From: Rodentibacter heidelbergensis | Lineage (GTDB): Bacteria > Pseudomonadota > Gammaproteobacteria > Enterobacterales > Pasteurellaceae | Assembly: GCF_002000125.1 (NCBI RefSeq) | Contig: NZ_MLHH01000020.1 | Location: 1-32,464 of the forward strand | DNA: 32,464 nt | Direction of reading: 5' to 3' | In this document: positions 7,934-17,547 of the stretch, in pieces | Numbering within the stretch: the stretch's first letter is position 1 | Layout: every line of letters begins with the position of its first letter | The notes under the pieces: model-generated | Database searches by the model: none | What the model saw: only the letters and a program-made list of their open reading frames with translations | What the model was told of the DNA's origin: nothing | Made by a program: the position numbers and the translations under genes

Positions 7934-10900
7934 TGAAAAAAAGAACGATAAAATCCGAATTTAATCCTTTACAACAAGCCCTTATTGCCCAACTGGATAA
8001 CCTGATGCTGGTGGAAAAGCGTCGGTTATTTTCGCGTATTCAGGGCATGGCGAAAATTAAAAATCAAGATGCACAACAAGCGGTGGCATCGGAAATTGAA
8101 CAACAAATCCAGCAGGCAAAATGGCGTGTGGCATGTCGTGAAAGTGCGGTTAAAAATCCGATTGTTTTTCCTGCTGATCTGCCGGTTAGCCAACGTAGAG
8201 CGGAAATTGAAAAACGGATATCGGAACACCAAGTCATTGTGGTCGCAGGGGAAACAGGATCGGGCAAAACCACCCAGTTGCCGAAAATGTGCTTAGCCTT
8301 AGGGTTAGGTCGATTAGGAATGATTGGACATACTCAACCTCGCCGTATTGCCGCCCGTTCTGTTGCCACTCGTATTGCAGAAGAATTACAAACGGAATTA
8401 GGGGATTTGGTGGGATATAAAGTCCGTTTCAATGACCAAATCAGTGAGAATACCCAAATCAAACTAATGACTGATGGGATTTTGCTGGCAGAAATTCAAA
8501 CGGATCGTTTTCTTAATCAATATTCCTGTTTGATTATTGATGAAGCCCACGAACGCAGTCTTAACAATGATTTTATTCTTGGTTATCTCAAACAGCTTTT
8601 ACCCCGCCGCCCGGATTTAAAAATCATCATTACCTCCGCCACCATTGATGTGGAACGTTTTTCTAAACATTTCAACAATGCGCCGATTATTGAAGTCTCC
8701 GGCAGAACCTATCCTGTGGAAGTGCGTTACCGCCCTATTGCTGATGAAGAGGATCAAGATCAGTTACAAGGGATTTTAAATGCGGTGGATGAGCTTCAGT
8801 CAGAAGGCAGAGGCGATATTTTAATTTTTATGAATGGCGAGCGAGAAATTCGTGATACCGCAGAAGCGTTACAGAAACAAAATTTGAAACATACGGAAAT
8901 TCTCCCACTCTTTGCCCGCCTTTCTGCACAGGAACAAAATAAAATTTTTCATCCTAGCGGATTAAATCGCATTGTCCTTGCCACGAATGTGGCAGAAACC
9001 TCGCTTACCGTACCGGGCATTAAATATGTAATTGACCCCGGTACGGCTCGAATTTCCCGTTATAGCTATCGGACGAAAGTTCAACGCTTGCCCATTGAGC
9101 CGATTTCACAGGCTTCTGCTAATCAGCGTAAAGGGCGTTGTGGACGGGTGAGTGAAGGCATCTGTATTCGTCTTTATTCCGAGGAAGATTTTAATTCTCG
9201 CCCTGAATTTACCGATCCTGAAATTTTACGCACCAATTTAGCCTCTGTGATTTTACAAATGACCGCATTGGGCTTGGATGATATTGAAGCTTTTCCTTTT
9301 GTTGATGCGCCGGATAGACGGCATATCCAAGATGGCGTGAAATTGTTAGAAGAGTTAGAGGCATTTGAAACCATTAAAACAAAATCAGGTGAAAAACGCC
9401 GATTAACCCAAACTGGCCGTCAGCTTGCCCAACTGCCGGTTGATCCCCGGTTAGCAAAAATGTTGCTAAGTGCGGTCAATTTTGCTTGTGTTTATGAAGC
9501 GATGGTGATCGTTTCCGCACTCTCCATTCAAGACCCCCGTGAACGCCCAACGGAAAAACAACAAGCCGCAGATGAAAAACATCGCCGTTTTGCCGATAAA
9601 AAATCCGATTTCTTGGCATTCTTAAATCTTTGGCATTATGTTCAAGAACAGCAAAAAAACTTGAGTAAAAATCAATTTCGCCGCCAGTGTCAAAAAGATT
9701 TCTTAAATTACTTACGCATCCGAGAATGGCAGGATATTTATCATCAAATTCGTCTTTCTGTGCGAGAAATGGGGCTACCGATTAATTCTGAAAAAGCGCA
9801 ATACCAACAAATCCATAGCGCACTTTTAAGTGGTTTATTGTTACACATCGGGCTGAAAGAAGTGGAAAAACAACAGTATCTTGGCGCCCGTAATGCCCAT
9901 TTTGCCATTTTTCCTAACTCCGTCCTTTTCAAAAAACAGCCGAAATGGGTGATGGCGGCAGAATTGGTGGAGACCTCAAAACTTTGGGGGCGAATGGTGG
10001 CAGAAATTGAACCGGAATGGATAGAGCCACTTGCTGAGCATTTGGTGAAAAAATCTTATGCAGAGCCTCGTTGGTCAAAATCTCGTGGTGCAGTGATAGC
10101 CGATGAAAAAGTGAGTTTATACGGTGTGCCGATTGTGCAGGCAAGAGCGGTAAATTATGGTGCGATTGACCCAATTGTGAGCCGAGAGATTTTTATTCAA
10201 TCGGCTTTAGTGGAAGGGAATTGGCATACCAAACATCATTTCTTCAAACAAAATCAAAGATTGATTAATGAAATTGAGGAATTGGAGCATAAAAGTCGTC
10301 GTCGAGATATTTTGGTTGATGAACGGGCCCTTTTCGAATTTTACGATCAACGTATCGGCACCGAAGTGGTTTCACAAAAACATTTTGATACTTGGTGGAA
10401 AAAAGCCTCAAAACAGGATGGGGAATTATTGAATTTTGAACGCGCTTTTCTTATTAATGAAGGGGCGGACAAAGTTAGTAAACTGGATTTCCCTAATTTT
10501 TGGCATCAAGGCAATCTAAAGCTGAAACTCACCTATCAATTTGAACCGGGCACAGAGGCGGACGGTGTGACGGTGCATATTCCTCTACCATTGCTTAATC
10601 AGGTAGAAATGACAGGCTTTGACTGGCAAATTCCAGGATTACGAGAGGAATTAGTGATTGCGTTGATTAAATCGTTGCCAAAAACCCATCGCCGTCATTT
10701 TGTTCCGGCACCGAATTATGCCCAAGCATTTTTAGGCCGGGCAGTTCCTTTAGAAAAACCGTTGCTGGATACGCTTATTTACGAATTGCGTCGTATGACC
10801 GGTGTAACAGTGGAAGCGGAACATTGGAATTGGGCACAAATTCCAAGTCATTTAAAAATGACCTTCCGTGTGGTGGATGAAAAAGGCAAGAAAATTGCCG

Positions 10901-11844
10901 AATCCATGGATTTGGATCGGCTCAAATTTGATCTTAAAGAACGTGTGCAGGAAAGCCTTTCTGCTGTCGCCGATGATGCTATTGAACAGACAGGTGTACA
11001 TGTTTGGAATTTTGCCGATTTGCCGCAATTTTATGAGCAAAAAAAACAAGGTTTCAGCGTAAAAGCCTTTCCTGCGTTGGTCGATGAAAAAGAATCGGTA
11101 GGGATCAAACTTTTTGAAACTGAGTTTGAACAAAAAGTGGCAATGCAGCAAGGGTTACGCCGATTATTGCTACTTAACGTTCCGTCACCTATTAAATATC
11201 TTCATGAAAAATTACCGAATAAAGCGAAACTTGGTTTGTATTTCACCCCATTTGGGCGAGTGTTGGATTTAATTGATGATTGCATTGCTTGTGCGGTGGA
11301 TAAACTGATTGAAGATTTTGGTGGTTTTGTGTGGAGCGAAGAGGGGTTTGAAAAACTACGGGATGTTGTGCGTGAAAATCTGAATGAGGTGACGGTGGAT
11401 ATCGCACAAAAAGTAGAACAAATTTTAACCTTTAGTCACGGATTAAACCAACGTTTAAAAGGTAAAATGGATTTCACCATGGCGTTTGCCCTTTCGGATA
11501 TAAAATCGCAATTGAGCGGTTTGGTGTATCAAGGTTTTGTGCAGAAAAGTGGGTATTCTCGTTTGCCTGATCTATTGCGTTATTTACAAGCGATTGATAA
11601 GCGTATTGATAAACTGGCGCAAGATGTAAACCGTGATCGTGCAGCCATGTTGCGTGTAGAGCAAGTGCAACAAGCTTATCAGCAATTATTGGCGAAATTA
11701 CCCAAATCCAAACCAATTTCTGATGAGGTGGCAGAAATTCGCTATATGATCGAAGAATTACGCGTGAGTTTGTTTGCCCAACAGTTGGGAACAAAATATC
11801 AGGTATCGGATAAACGGATTTTGAATTTGATTTCCGAATATTAA
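7933..11844 (+). CDS. hrpA: ATP-dependent RNA helicase HrpA
   Basis: DEAH-box RNA helicase; in E. coli it acts on mRNA and on stalled or collided ribosomes. The 1303 residues match E. coli HrpA (1300). Walker A GETGSGKTTQ is at about 106-115, the DEAH box (IIDEAHERS) at about 203, SAT at about 235 and the motif VI segment QRKGRCGR near residue 398. These are followed by the helicase-associated and OB regions and a long C-terminal DUF3418 domain ending LLAKLPKSKPIS...ISEY. The ATG overlaps the stop of the DUF423 gene by one base. No frameshift is seen, and codon use matches its neighbours. Confidence 0.96.
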   Translation: MKKRTIKSEFNPLQQALIAQLDNLMLVEKRRLFSRIQGMAKIKNQDAQQAVASEIEQQIQQAKWRVACRESAVKNPIVFPADLPVSQRRAEIEKRISEHQVIVVAGETGSGKTTQLPKMCLALGLGRLGMIGHTQPRRIAARSVATRIAEELQTELGDLVGYKVRFNDQISENTQIKLMTDGILLAEIQTDRFLNQYSCLIIDEAHERSLNNDFILGYLKQLLPRRPDLKIIITSATIDVERFSKHFNNAPIIEVSGRTYPVEVRYRPIADEEDQDQLQGILNAVDELQSEGRGDILIFMNGEREIRDTAEALQKQNLKHTEILPLFARLSAQEQNKIFHPSGLNRIVLATNVAETSLTVPGIKYVIDPGTARISRYSYRTKVQRLPIEPISQASANQRKGRCGRVSEGICIRLYSEEDFNSRPEFTDPEILRTNLASVILQMTALGLDDIEAFPFVDAPDRRHIQDGVKLLEELEAFETIKTKSGEKRRLTQTGRQLAQLPVDPRLAKMLLSAVNFACVYEAMVIVSALSIQDPRERPTEKQQAADEKHRRFADKKSDFLAFLNLWHYVQEQQKNLSKNQFRRQCQKDFLNYLRIREWQDIYHQIRLSVREMGLPINSEKAQYQQIHSALLSGLLLHIGLKEVEKQQYLGARNAHFAIFPNSVLFKKQPKWVMAAELVETSKLWGRMVAEIEPEWIEPLAEHLVKKSYAEPRWSKSRGAVIADEKVSLYGVPIVQARAVNYGAIDPIVSREIFIQSALVEGNWHTKHHFFKQNQRLINEIEELEHKSRRRDILVDERALFEFYDQRIGTEVVSQKHFDTWWKKASKQDGELLNFERAFLINEGADKVSKLDFPNFWHQGNLKLKLTYQFEPGTEADGVTVHIPLPLLNQVEMTGFDWQIPGLREELVIALIKSLPKTHRRHFVPAPNYAQAFLGRAVPLEKPLLDTLIYELRRMTGVTVEAEHWNWAQIPSHLKMTFRVVDEKGKKIAESMDLDRLKFDLKERVQESLSAVADDAIEQTGVHVWNFADLPQFYEQKKQGFSVKAFPALVDEKESVGIKLFETEFEQKVAMQQGLRRLLLLNVPSPIKYLHEKLPNKAKLGLYFTPFGRVLDLIDDCIACAVDKLIEDFGGFVWSEEGFEKLRDVVRENLNEVTVDIAQKVEQILTFSHGLNQRLKGKMDFTMAFALSDIKSQLSGLVYQGFVQKSGYSRLPDLLRYLQAIDKRIDKLAQDVNRDRAAMLRVEQVQQAYQQLLAKLPKSKPISDEVAEIRYMIEELRVSLFAQQLGTKYQVSDKRILNLISEY
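8142..8150 (+). repeat. DNA uptake signal sequence
   Basis: Exact AAGTGCGGT inside hrpA, followed by TAAAAAT. Confidence 0.9.
9468..9476 (+). repeat. DNA uptake signal sequence
   Basis: Exact AAGTGCGGT followed by CAATTTT inside hrpA. Confidence 0.9.
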
Positions 11845-11905
11845 CCAAGAGAAAAATAAAGAGAGAATATTCTTTTGAAACAGAGCGAGTGATTTATCGT
11901 GAAGC

Positions 11906-11945
11906 GCCAGTGATCATAAATCAATCACTGGCATTTTATTTTTTG
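11906..11945 (+). terminator. Rho-independent terminator of hrpA
   Basis: GCCAGTGAT (11906-11914) pairs with ATCACTGGC (11924-11932), followed by ATTTTATTTTTT. The nine-base loop contains ATAAATCA, which is complementary to TGATTTAT at 11890-11897, so a pseudoknot or an alternative fold is possible. The rest of the gap to nudF (11845-12042) is AT-rich; a weak promoter (TTGTTT at 11988, TATGAT at 12010) is the only other thing I see. Confidence 0.85.
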
Positions 11946-12042
11946 TGAGCCACGTCAAAGTTTCAACAAAAAATATTAACCTTTTATTTGTTTTATTGTC
12001 TTTTGAGCGTATGATTTTCACTCGCAGTATTTGGAGAAAAAG

Positions 12043-12669
12043 ATGTCTGAAATTCAACAGTTTAGCCAGCGTGATATTGAAATTCTGAAGGAGGATGTCC
12101 TGTATGAAGGCTTTTTCACGCTCAAGAAAATTCAATTTAAACACAAACTTTTTGCCGGTGGTGAAAGTGGTGTTGTAGAGCGTGAATTACTGATTAAAGG
12201 TGCAGCCGTTGCCGTGATTGCTTACGATCCGAAAGAAGATACGGTGGTATTGGTGGAGCAGGTCCGTATTGGGGCTGCTTATCATCCTGAATCAAAGCGT
12301 TCTCCTTGGTTATTGGAGTTAATTGCCGGTATGGTAGAAAAAGGCGAACGGCCGGAAGAGGTGGCCTTGCGAGAAAGTGAAGAAGAAGCCGGGGTGAGTG
12401 TAAAACACCTCACTCATTGTCTTAGCGTGTGGGATAGTCCCGGTGGCGTGGTTGAACGGATTCATTTATTCGTAGGGGAGGTGGATAGTACAAAAGCAAA
12501 AGGAATTCACGGTTTGGCTTGTGAAAATGAAGACATTCTCGTACACGTTGTAAAACGTGAACAGGCGTATCAATGGATGTGCGAAGGGAAAATTGATAAT
12601 GGCATTGCAGTGATGGGTTTGCAATGGCTTCAATTAAATTATGCTCAGTTGCAACAACGTTGGCAGTAA
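12043..12669 (+). CDS. nudF: ADP-ribose pyrophosphatase (Nudix hydrolase)
   Basis: Hydrolyses ADP-ribose to AMP and ribose 5-phosphate. The Nudix box GX5EX7REUXEEXGU is complete at residues 96-118 (from GMVEKGE to RESEEEAGV). Sequence outside the box also agrees with E. coli NudF: EQVRIGAAY, WLLELIAGM and the C-terminal GKIDNGIAVMGLQWLQL. The ATG at 12043 (MSEIQQ, 208 residues) has GGAG seven bases upstream; a TTG at 12031 in the same frame overlaps the RBS and is rejected. cpdA starts 15 bp downstream. nudF and cpdA are also close neighbours in E. coli. Confidence 0.95.
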   Translation: MSEIQQFSQRDIEILKEDVLYEGFFTLKKIQFKHKLFAGGESGVVERELLIKGAAVAVIAYDPKEDTVVLVEQVRIGAAYHPESKRSPWLLELIAGMVEKGERPEEVALRESEEEAGVSVKHLTHCLSVWDSPGGVVERIHLFVGEVDSTKAKGIHGLACENEDILVHVVKREQAYQWMCEGKIDNGIAVMGLQWLQLNYAQLQQRWQ

Positions 12670-12684
12670 GGTGAGGAGTCATCT

Positions 12685-13509
12685 ATGAAAAATACGTTTG
12701 TCTATCAGGCCGAAAAGCCGATTGTGAAATTATTACAAATTACCGATCCCCATTTATTTAAAGATGAAAAAAATGAATTATTGGGGATCAATACCCAAGC
12801 CAGTTTTGCCCAAGTTTTGAAAGAAATTCAACAAGAAAACCGAGAGTTTGATGTCATACTGACAACCGGTGATTTAGTGCAAGATAGCAGTGATGAGGGC
12901 TATCAGCGTTTTGTGAAAATGGTAAAACCTTTTGGCGTGCCGGTATTTTGGATACCCGGTAATCATGATTTCCAACCGAAAATGGTGGAAAATCTCAACC
13001 AACCTCCTATGGAGAGGGCAAAACATATTTTGTTGGGCGCACATTGGCAGATTTTGCTGTTGGATAGTCAAGTTTACGGCGTGCCTCATGGCGAATTGAG
13101 TCAATATCAACTGGATTTGTTGAAAACCACATTAGAAAAATATCCTGAACATCATACATTAATTGTGTTTCATCACCATGTATTGCCCACCAATTCTGCT
13201 TGGCTTGATCAACATAATTTGCGTAATTCCCATGATTTATTTGACATACTTTTACCCTTTAAAAATGTAAAAGGGATTTTATACGGGCATATTCATCAAC
13301 AGGTAGATAGCTTTTGGCAAGGCTATCAAGTGATGGCAACCCCTTCAACCTGTATTCAGTTTAAAGCCGACAGCCAGCATTTTGCGCTTGATGAAGCACA
13401 GCCCGGTTGGCGGGAAATTGAATTGCATCCTGATGGTTTGATTGTGACGAGAGTAAAGCGGATTACACAAACAAGGTTTTTGCCGAATATGGAAGAAGAA
13501 GGGTATTAA
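12685..13509 (+). CDS. cpdA: 3',5'-cyclic AMP phosphodiesterase
   Basis: Class III cAMP phosphodiesterase (formerly icc) that hydrolyses cAMP to AMP and so lowers CRP activity. All metallophosphoesterase motifs are present: D21-x-H23 in ITDPHLF, GD63 in TTGDLVQDSSD, GNHD at 92-95, the His cluster FHHHV at 162-166 and GHIHQ at 201-205. The 274 residues match the E. coli and H. influenzae enzymes. GAGGAG lies nine bases before the ATG. It is probably cotranscribed with nudF. CRP also controls natural competence in this family, so CpdA can influence DNA uptake. Confidence 0.96.
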   Translation: MKNTFVYQAEKPIVKLLQITDPHLFKDEKNELLGINTQASFAQVLKEIQQENREFDVILTTGDLVQDSSDEGYQRFVKMVKPFGVPVFWIPGNHDFQPKMVENLNQPPMERAKHILLGAHWQILLLDSQVYGVPHGELSQYQLDLLKTTLEKYPEHHTLIVFHHHVLPTNSAWLDQHNLRNSHDLFDILLPFKNVKGILYGHIHQQVDSFWQGYQVMATPSTCIQFKADSQHFALDEAQPGWREIELHPDGLIVTRVKRITQTRFLPNMEEEGY

Positions 13510-13518
13510 ATAAAGGAT

Positions 13519-13548
13519 AAAGTGCGGTCAAGAATGGCCGCATTTTTT
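13519..13548 (+). terminator. Terminator of nudF-cpdA built on an uptake signal
   Basis: AAAGTGCGGTC pairs with GGCCGCATTTT (two G-T wobbles) around a short loop, followed by TTTTTT. The 5' arm is an uptake signal at 13520-13528; uptake signals commonly double as terminators in Haemophilus. Confidence 0.8.
13520..13528 (+). repeat. DNA uptake signal sequence
   Basis: Exact AAGTGCGGT that forms the 5' arm of the cpdA terminator. Confidence 0.9.
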
Positions 13549-13650
13549 ACTTTCAAAAACCGTAAGAGGTAAATTTTGGCTGGTAAGAATGGGGACAAAT
13601 TTGTACAATAGCCCACTATTTTTATTGGATTGATTAATAATTTTGGAAAG

Positions 13651-15075
13651 ATGACACAAAAATTACATATTAAAACTTGGGGCTGCCAGATGAATGAATA
13701 TGATTCGTCAAAAATGGCGGATTTACTGTTAAGCACCCATGGACTTGAATTGACCGACATTCCCGAAGAAGCGGATGTATTATTACTAAACACCTGTTCT
13801 ATTCGTGAAAAAGCCCAAGAGAAAGTCTTTCATCAGTTAGGACGTTGGAAAGAATTAAAAAAGCATAACCCGAATTTAGTGATCGGGGTGGGCGGTTGTG
13901 TGGCATCGCAAGAGGGAGAGCATATCCGCCATCGTGCCCCTTATGTGGATATTATTTTTGGGCCGCAAACCTTACATCGATTACCGGAAATGATTAATCA
14001 AATTCGTGGTGGTAAAAGTTCGGTGGTGGATGTCAGCTTCCCTGAAATTGAAAAATTTGATCGTTTACCGGAGCCTCGTGCAGAAGGGCCGACCGCCTTT
14101 GTTTCCATTATGGAGGGGTGTAACAAATATTGCACCTTCTGTGTCGTGCCTTACACCCGTGGTGAAGAAGTCAGCCGACCGGTGGATGATGTTCTCTTTG
14201 AGATTGCCCAATTGGCAGAACAGGGCGTGCGTGAAGTGAATTTACTCGGTCAAAATGTGAATGCTTATCGTGGGCCGACTCATGATGGGCAGATTTGTAG
14301 TTTTGCCGAATTACTTCGTTTAGTGGCTTCCATTGACGGTATTGACCGTTTGCGTTTCACCACAAGCCATCCCATTGAATTTACCGATGATATTATTGAT
14401 GTCTATCGTGATACCCCGGAATTAGTGAGCTTCCTGCATTTACCGGTTCAATCCGGTTCGGATCGGGTATTGACGATGATGAAACGTAGCCATACGGCAT
14501 TAGAATATAAATCCATTATTCGTAAGCTACGCGCGGTTCGTCCAGATATTCAAATTAGCTCTGATTTTATTGTAGGCTTCCCGGGAGAAACCGCAGAAGA
14601 TTTTGAGCAAACCATGAACCTTATCGCACAAGTGAACTTTGATATGAGTTTCAGCTTTGTTTATTCCGCCCGTCCGGGAACACCGGCCGCCGATATGCCT
14701 GATGATGTGACGGAAGAAGAGAAAAAACAACGCTTATATGTTTTACAAGAGCGTATTAATCAACAGGCTGCACAATTTAGTCGCCGTATGTTAGGAACAG
14801 AGCAACGGGTGTTGGTTGAAGGACCATCGAAAAAAGATATCATGGAACTGACCGGAAGAACGGAAACAAACCGTATTGTGAATTTCCAAGGCTCACCGGA
14901 GATGATCGGAAAATTTGTTGATGTGAAAATCACCGATGTTTACACCAATTCTTTACGGGGGGAAGTGGTTCGCACTGAAGATGAAATGGGATTACGCATT
15001 TCCCAATCGCCACAAGAAGTGATGAACCGAACCCGAAAAGAGGATGAATTAGGCGTTGGACGTTATCACGGATAA
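13651..15075 (+). CDS. miaB: tRNA-2-methylthio-N6-dimethylallyladenosine synthase
   Basis: Radical-SAM methylthiotransferase that converts i6A37 to ms2i6A37 in tRNAs reading UNN codons. The N-terminal UPF0004 domain holds cluster cysteines C12, C49 and C83. The radical-SAM cysteines are C157, C161 and C164 ([10 protein letters not shown]), and a TRAM domain follows in the last 70 residues. With the start at 13651 ([10 protein letters not shown]) the protein has 474 residues, equal to E. coli MiaB; GGAAAG precedes the ATG. An in-frame ATT/ATG-like extension from 13630 is not supported by the family. Strong terminators flank the gene, so it is monocistronic. Confidence 0.97.
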   Translation: MTQKLHIKTWGCQMNEYDSSKMADLLLSTHGLELTDIPEEADVLLLNTCSIREKAQEKVFHQLGRWKELKKHNPNLVIGVGGCVASQEGEHIRHRAPYVDIIFGPQTLHRLPEMINQIRGGKSSVVDVSFPEIEKFDRLPEPRAEGPTAFVSIMEGCNKYCTFCVVPYTRGEEVSRPVDDVLFEIAQLAEQGVREVNLLGQNVNAYRGPTHDGQICSFAELLRLVASIDGIDRLRFTTSHPIEFTDDIIDVYRDTPELVSFLHLPVQSGSDRVLTMMKRSHTALEYKSIIRKLRAVRPDIQISSDFIVGFPGETAEDFEQTMNLIAQVNFDMSFSFVYSARPGTPAADMPDDVTEEEKKQRLYVLQERINQQAAQFSRRMLGTEQRVLVEGPSKKDIMELTGRTETNRIVNFQGSPEMIGKFVDVKITDVYTNSLRGEVVRTEDEMGLRISQSPQEVMNRTRKEDELGVGRYHG

Positions 15076-15079
15076 GGTT

Positions 15080-15118
15080 AAATAGGCCGGTTTTATACCG
15101 GCCTTATTTGTCTTTTAG
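15080..15118 (+). terminator. Rho-independent terminator of miaB
   Basis: AGGCCGGT (15084-15091) pairs perfectly with ACCGGCCT (15097-15104) around TTTAT, followed by TATTTGTCTTTT. Confidence 0.85.
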
Positions 15119-15210
15119 GGCGCTTTTTGCTCATTAAACCGATAAAGTATCCTTGTCCTCTTTCCATAAAATAATGTCATTATCTATTTCAATTAAAGCC
15201 TTCAAGCTTA

Positions 15211-15219
15211 TGTTATAAT
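15211..15219 (+). promoter_or_regulatory. Extended -10 promoter of rlmKL
   Basis: TGTTATAAT is a perfect extended -10, 28 bp before the rlmKL start. No clear -35 is seen. The remaining intergenic sequence after the miaB terminator shows nothing else. Confidence 0.6.
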
Positions 15220-15247
15220 TGCCAAAATTTTTTTCTTGAGATCCCAA

Positions 15248-17383
15248 ATGAAACAACTATTCGCCACCACCTCCCGTGGCTTTGAAGAACTGCTAAAAGT
15301 TGAGCTAACCGAGCTCGGTGCTTTGGATACCAAAGTGGTACAGGGCGGTGTGCATTTTCAAGCCGATGAGGAAACCCTTTATCGTACTTTGCTTTGGTCC
15401 CGCCTTGCCTCACGCATTTTATTGCCTTTAATTGAAACCAAAATTTACAGTGATTTAGATCTCTATGCGGCGGTTTCAGCCTTTAATTGGCTTGCACACT
15501 TTGATGAGCGAGTCACCTTTTTTGTGGATTTTAACGGCACTAACCGAGAAATTCGCCATACTCAGTTTGGCGCAATGCGGGTGAAAGACGGCATTGTGGA
15601 TTACTTTGAACGGCAAGGCAAAGCCCGCCCGAATGTGGATAAAATGCAACCGGATGTGCGTATTCATGCTTATTTGAATCGTGAAGAATTCGTGATTTCC
15701 CTTGATCTGAGCGGAGAAGCATTGCATTTACGGGGTTATCGTGAAGATACCGGTCAAGCCCCTTTGCGTGAAACCTTGGCTGCGGCGATAGTGTTGCGTT
15801 CCGGTTGGAAAGTGGGGACACCGTTGGTGGATCCTATGTGTGGCTCAGGTACATTGCTTATTGAAGCAGCACAAATGGAAGCCCATATCGCCCCTCAATT
15901 ACATCGACTACATTGGGGATTCGATTTTTGGAAAGGACATAATCAAACGGTTTGGGAAAAGGTGAAGAATGAAGCCATTCTGGCGGCAGAAGAAAAACAA
16001 GGCAAAATTCAACCGCACTTTTATGGCTTTGATCTCGATCATCGCGTATTAAAAAAAGCCCAACGCAATGCGAAAAATGCCGGTGTTGCACATTTGATAA
16101 AATGGCAACAAGGTGATGTGGCCGCCCTCATTAATCCAACGCCGAATGAAGTCGGCACGGTAATTTGTAATCCGCCCTATGGTGAACGCTTAGGCACGAC
16201 ACCGGCGTTGATAGCCCTTTATTCCATCTTTGGACAACGTTTGAAAAAAGCCTTTGGGGGGTGGAATGCTTCGGTTTTTAGTAGTGAAGCGACTTTACTG
16301 GATTGTTTGAGAATGCGGGCCAATCGCCAATTCAAAGCGAAGAATGGGCCATTGGATTGTGTTCAGAAAAATTATCAGATTGCTGCTCGAATGAGCGAAG
16401 AAAGTGATCTTAAAAATTCCCTTGAATTTAACCGCACTTCAGAAGTGGCGGTGGATTTCGCTAATCGCTTACAAAAAAATATCAAGAAAATTGAAAAATG
16501 GGCGAAACAGCAAGGATTAGATGCCTATCGTCTTTATGATGCGGATTTGCCGGAATATAACCTTGCGGTGGATCGTTATGCCGATCATATTGTGGTGCAA
16601 GAATATGCCGCCCCTAAAAATATTGATGAAAATAAAGCGCGCCAACGTTTGTTGGATGCGGTAACGGCAACTTTGAACGTGACTGCTGTGGAAACCAACA
16701 AACTGATTTTAAAAGTTCGCCAAAAGCAAAAGGGTACCAATCAATATGAAAAATTAGCCAATAAAGGCGAGTATTTTTATGTGAATGAATACGGTGCACA
16801 ACTTTGGGTCAATTTAACGGATTATTTGGATACCGGATTGTTTTTAGATCATCGCCTCACCCGAAAAATGGTGGGGGAGTTGGCGAAAGGGAAAGATTTC
16901 CTGAATTTGTTTGCCTATACGGGATCTGCCACTGTTCATGCGGCATTAGGCGGTGCAAAATCCACCACTACGGTCGATATGTCAAATACCTATCTCAACT
17001 GGGCAGAACAAAATCTTATTTTGAATGATCTTGAAGGCAAACAACACAAACTAATCCAAGCGGATTGTTTGCAATGGTTGGAGAAATGTGATCGTCAGTT
17101 TGATTTAATTTTTGTGGATCCGCCCACCTTTTCCAATTCAAAACGCATGGAAGCCAGCTGGGATGTTCAGCGTGATCACATTAAATTAATGACAAATTTA
17201 AAACGCATTTTACGCCAAGGCGGCACCATTGTTTTTTCTAATAATAAACGGGGCTTCAAAATGGATTTTGCCGGGCTGGAGGCATTGGGGTTAAGTGCAG
17301 TGGAAATTTCCCACAAAACCTTACCACTGGATTTTGAACGCAACAAACAAATTCATAATTGTTGGTTGGTGACGGAAAAATAG
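15248..17383 (+). CDS. rlmKL: Fused 23S rRNA methyltransferase RlmKL (m2G2445 and m7G2069)
   Basis: Bifunctional enzyme that modifies helix 74 of 23S rRNA. The N-terminal half (RlmL) carries a THUMP domain (about residues 45-155), the SAM motif [14 protein letters not shown] and the catalytic NPPYGERLG. The C-terminal half (RlmK) has [17 protein letters not shown] and [11 protein letters not shown]. The whole aligns with E. coli RlmKL (702 residues). ATG 15248 ([11 protein letters not shown]) gives 711 residues and corresponds to E. coli MNSLFASTARG; a TTG at 15236 would overlap the transcription start region. The downstream gene is convergent. Confidence 0.96.
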   Translation: MKQLFATTSRGFEELLKVELTELGALDTKVVQGGVHFQADEETLYRTLLWSRLASRILLPLIETKIYSDLDLYAAVSAFNWLAHFDERVTFFVDFNGTNREIRHTQFGAMRVKDGIVDYFERQGKARPNVDKMQPDVRIHAYLNREEFVISLDLSGEALHLRGYREDTGQAPLRETLAAAIVLRSGWKVGTPLVDPMCGSGTLLIEAAQMEAHIAPQLHRLHWGFDFWKGHNQTVWEKVKNEAILAAEEKQGKIQPHFYGFDLDHRVLKKAQRNAKNAGVAHLIKWQQGDVAALINPTPNEVGTVICNPPYGERLGTTPALIALYSIFGQRLKKAFGGWNASVFSSEATLLDCLRMRANRQFKAKNGPLDCVQKNYQIAARMSEESDLKNSLEFNRTSEVAVDFANRLQKNIKKIEKWAKQQGLDAYRLYDADLPEYNLAVDRYADHIVVQEYAAPKNIDENKARQRLLDAVTATLNVTAVETNKLILKVRQKQKGTNQYEKLANKGEYFYVNEYGAQLWVNLTDYLDTGLFLDHRLTRKMVGELAKGKDFLNLFAYTGSATVHAALGGAKSTTTVDMSNTYLNWAEQNLILNDLEGKQHKLIQADCLQWLEKCDRQFDLIFVDPPTFSNSKRMEASWDVQRDHIKLMTNLKRILRQGGTIVFSNNKRGFKMDFAGLEALGLSAVEISHKTLPLDFERNKQIHNCWLVTEK
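16012..16020 (-). repeat. DNA uptake signal sequence
   Basis: Exact ACCGCACTT in the RlmL half of rlmKL. Confidence 0.9.
16431..16439 (-). repeat. DNA uptake signal sequence
   Basis: Exact ACCGCACTT in the linker between the two methyltransferase halves of rlmKL. Confidence 0.9.
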
Positions 17384-17393
17384 TGCTGGGTGG

Positions 17394-17419
17394 CGTGAAT
17401 GATTTATTCTTCACTCACG
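17394..17419 (+). terminator. Weak hairpin after rlmKL
   Basis: CGTGAATGA pairs with TCACTCACG with one mismatch; the following sequence is AT-rich but has no long T run. A possible weak terminator. Confidence 0.35.
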
Positions 17420-17448
17420 AATTGATTTTCCGCGTAATTTTATCAAAA

Positions 17449-17533
17449 TGTAGGGACACACTGCGAGTGTCCGAATTTTAACCTATCAAAATAATTTGGA
17501 TTTTTATTATGGACACACGCAGTGTGTCCTACA
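17449..17533. repeat. MITE-like palindromic repeat between convergent genes
   Basis: The 85-bp unit begins TGTAGGGACACACTGCG and ends CGCAGTGTGTCCTACA, an inverted repeat of about 23 bp at its two ends with two differences. Each end is itself a palindrome (GGACAC...GTGTCC and GGACACAC-GCA-GTGTGTCC). The 40-bp interior is AT-rich and non-coding. It lies between the 3' ends of rlmKL and the pabC-like gene and could act as a two-way terminator or stabilising hairpin. Confidence 0.65.
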
Positions 17534-17547
17534 ACCCAATCTCAAGT

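Noticed and set aside
11474-11848. A 124-codon open frame on the minus strand over the 3' end of hrpA
   Set aside because: It is a shadow of the conserved hrpA frame, with no family resemblance.
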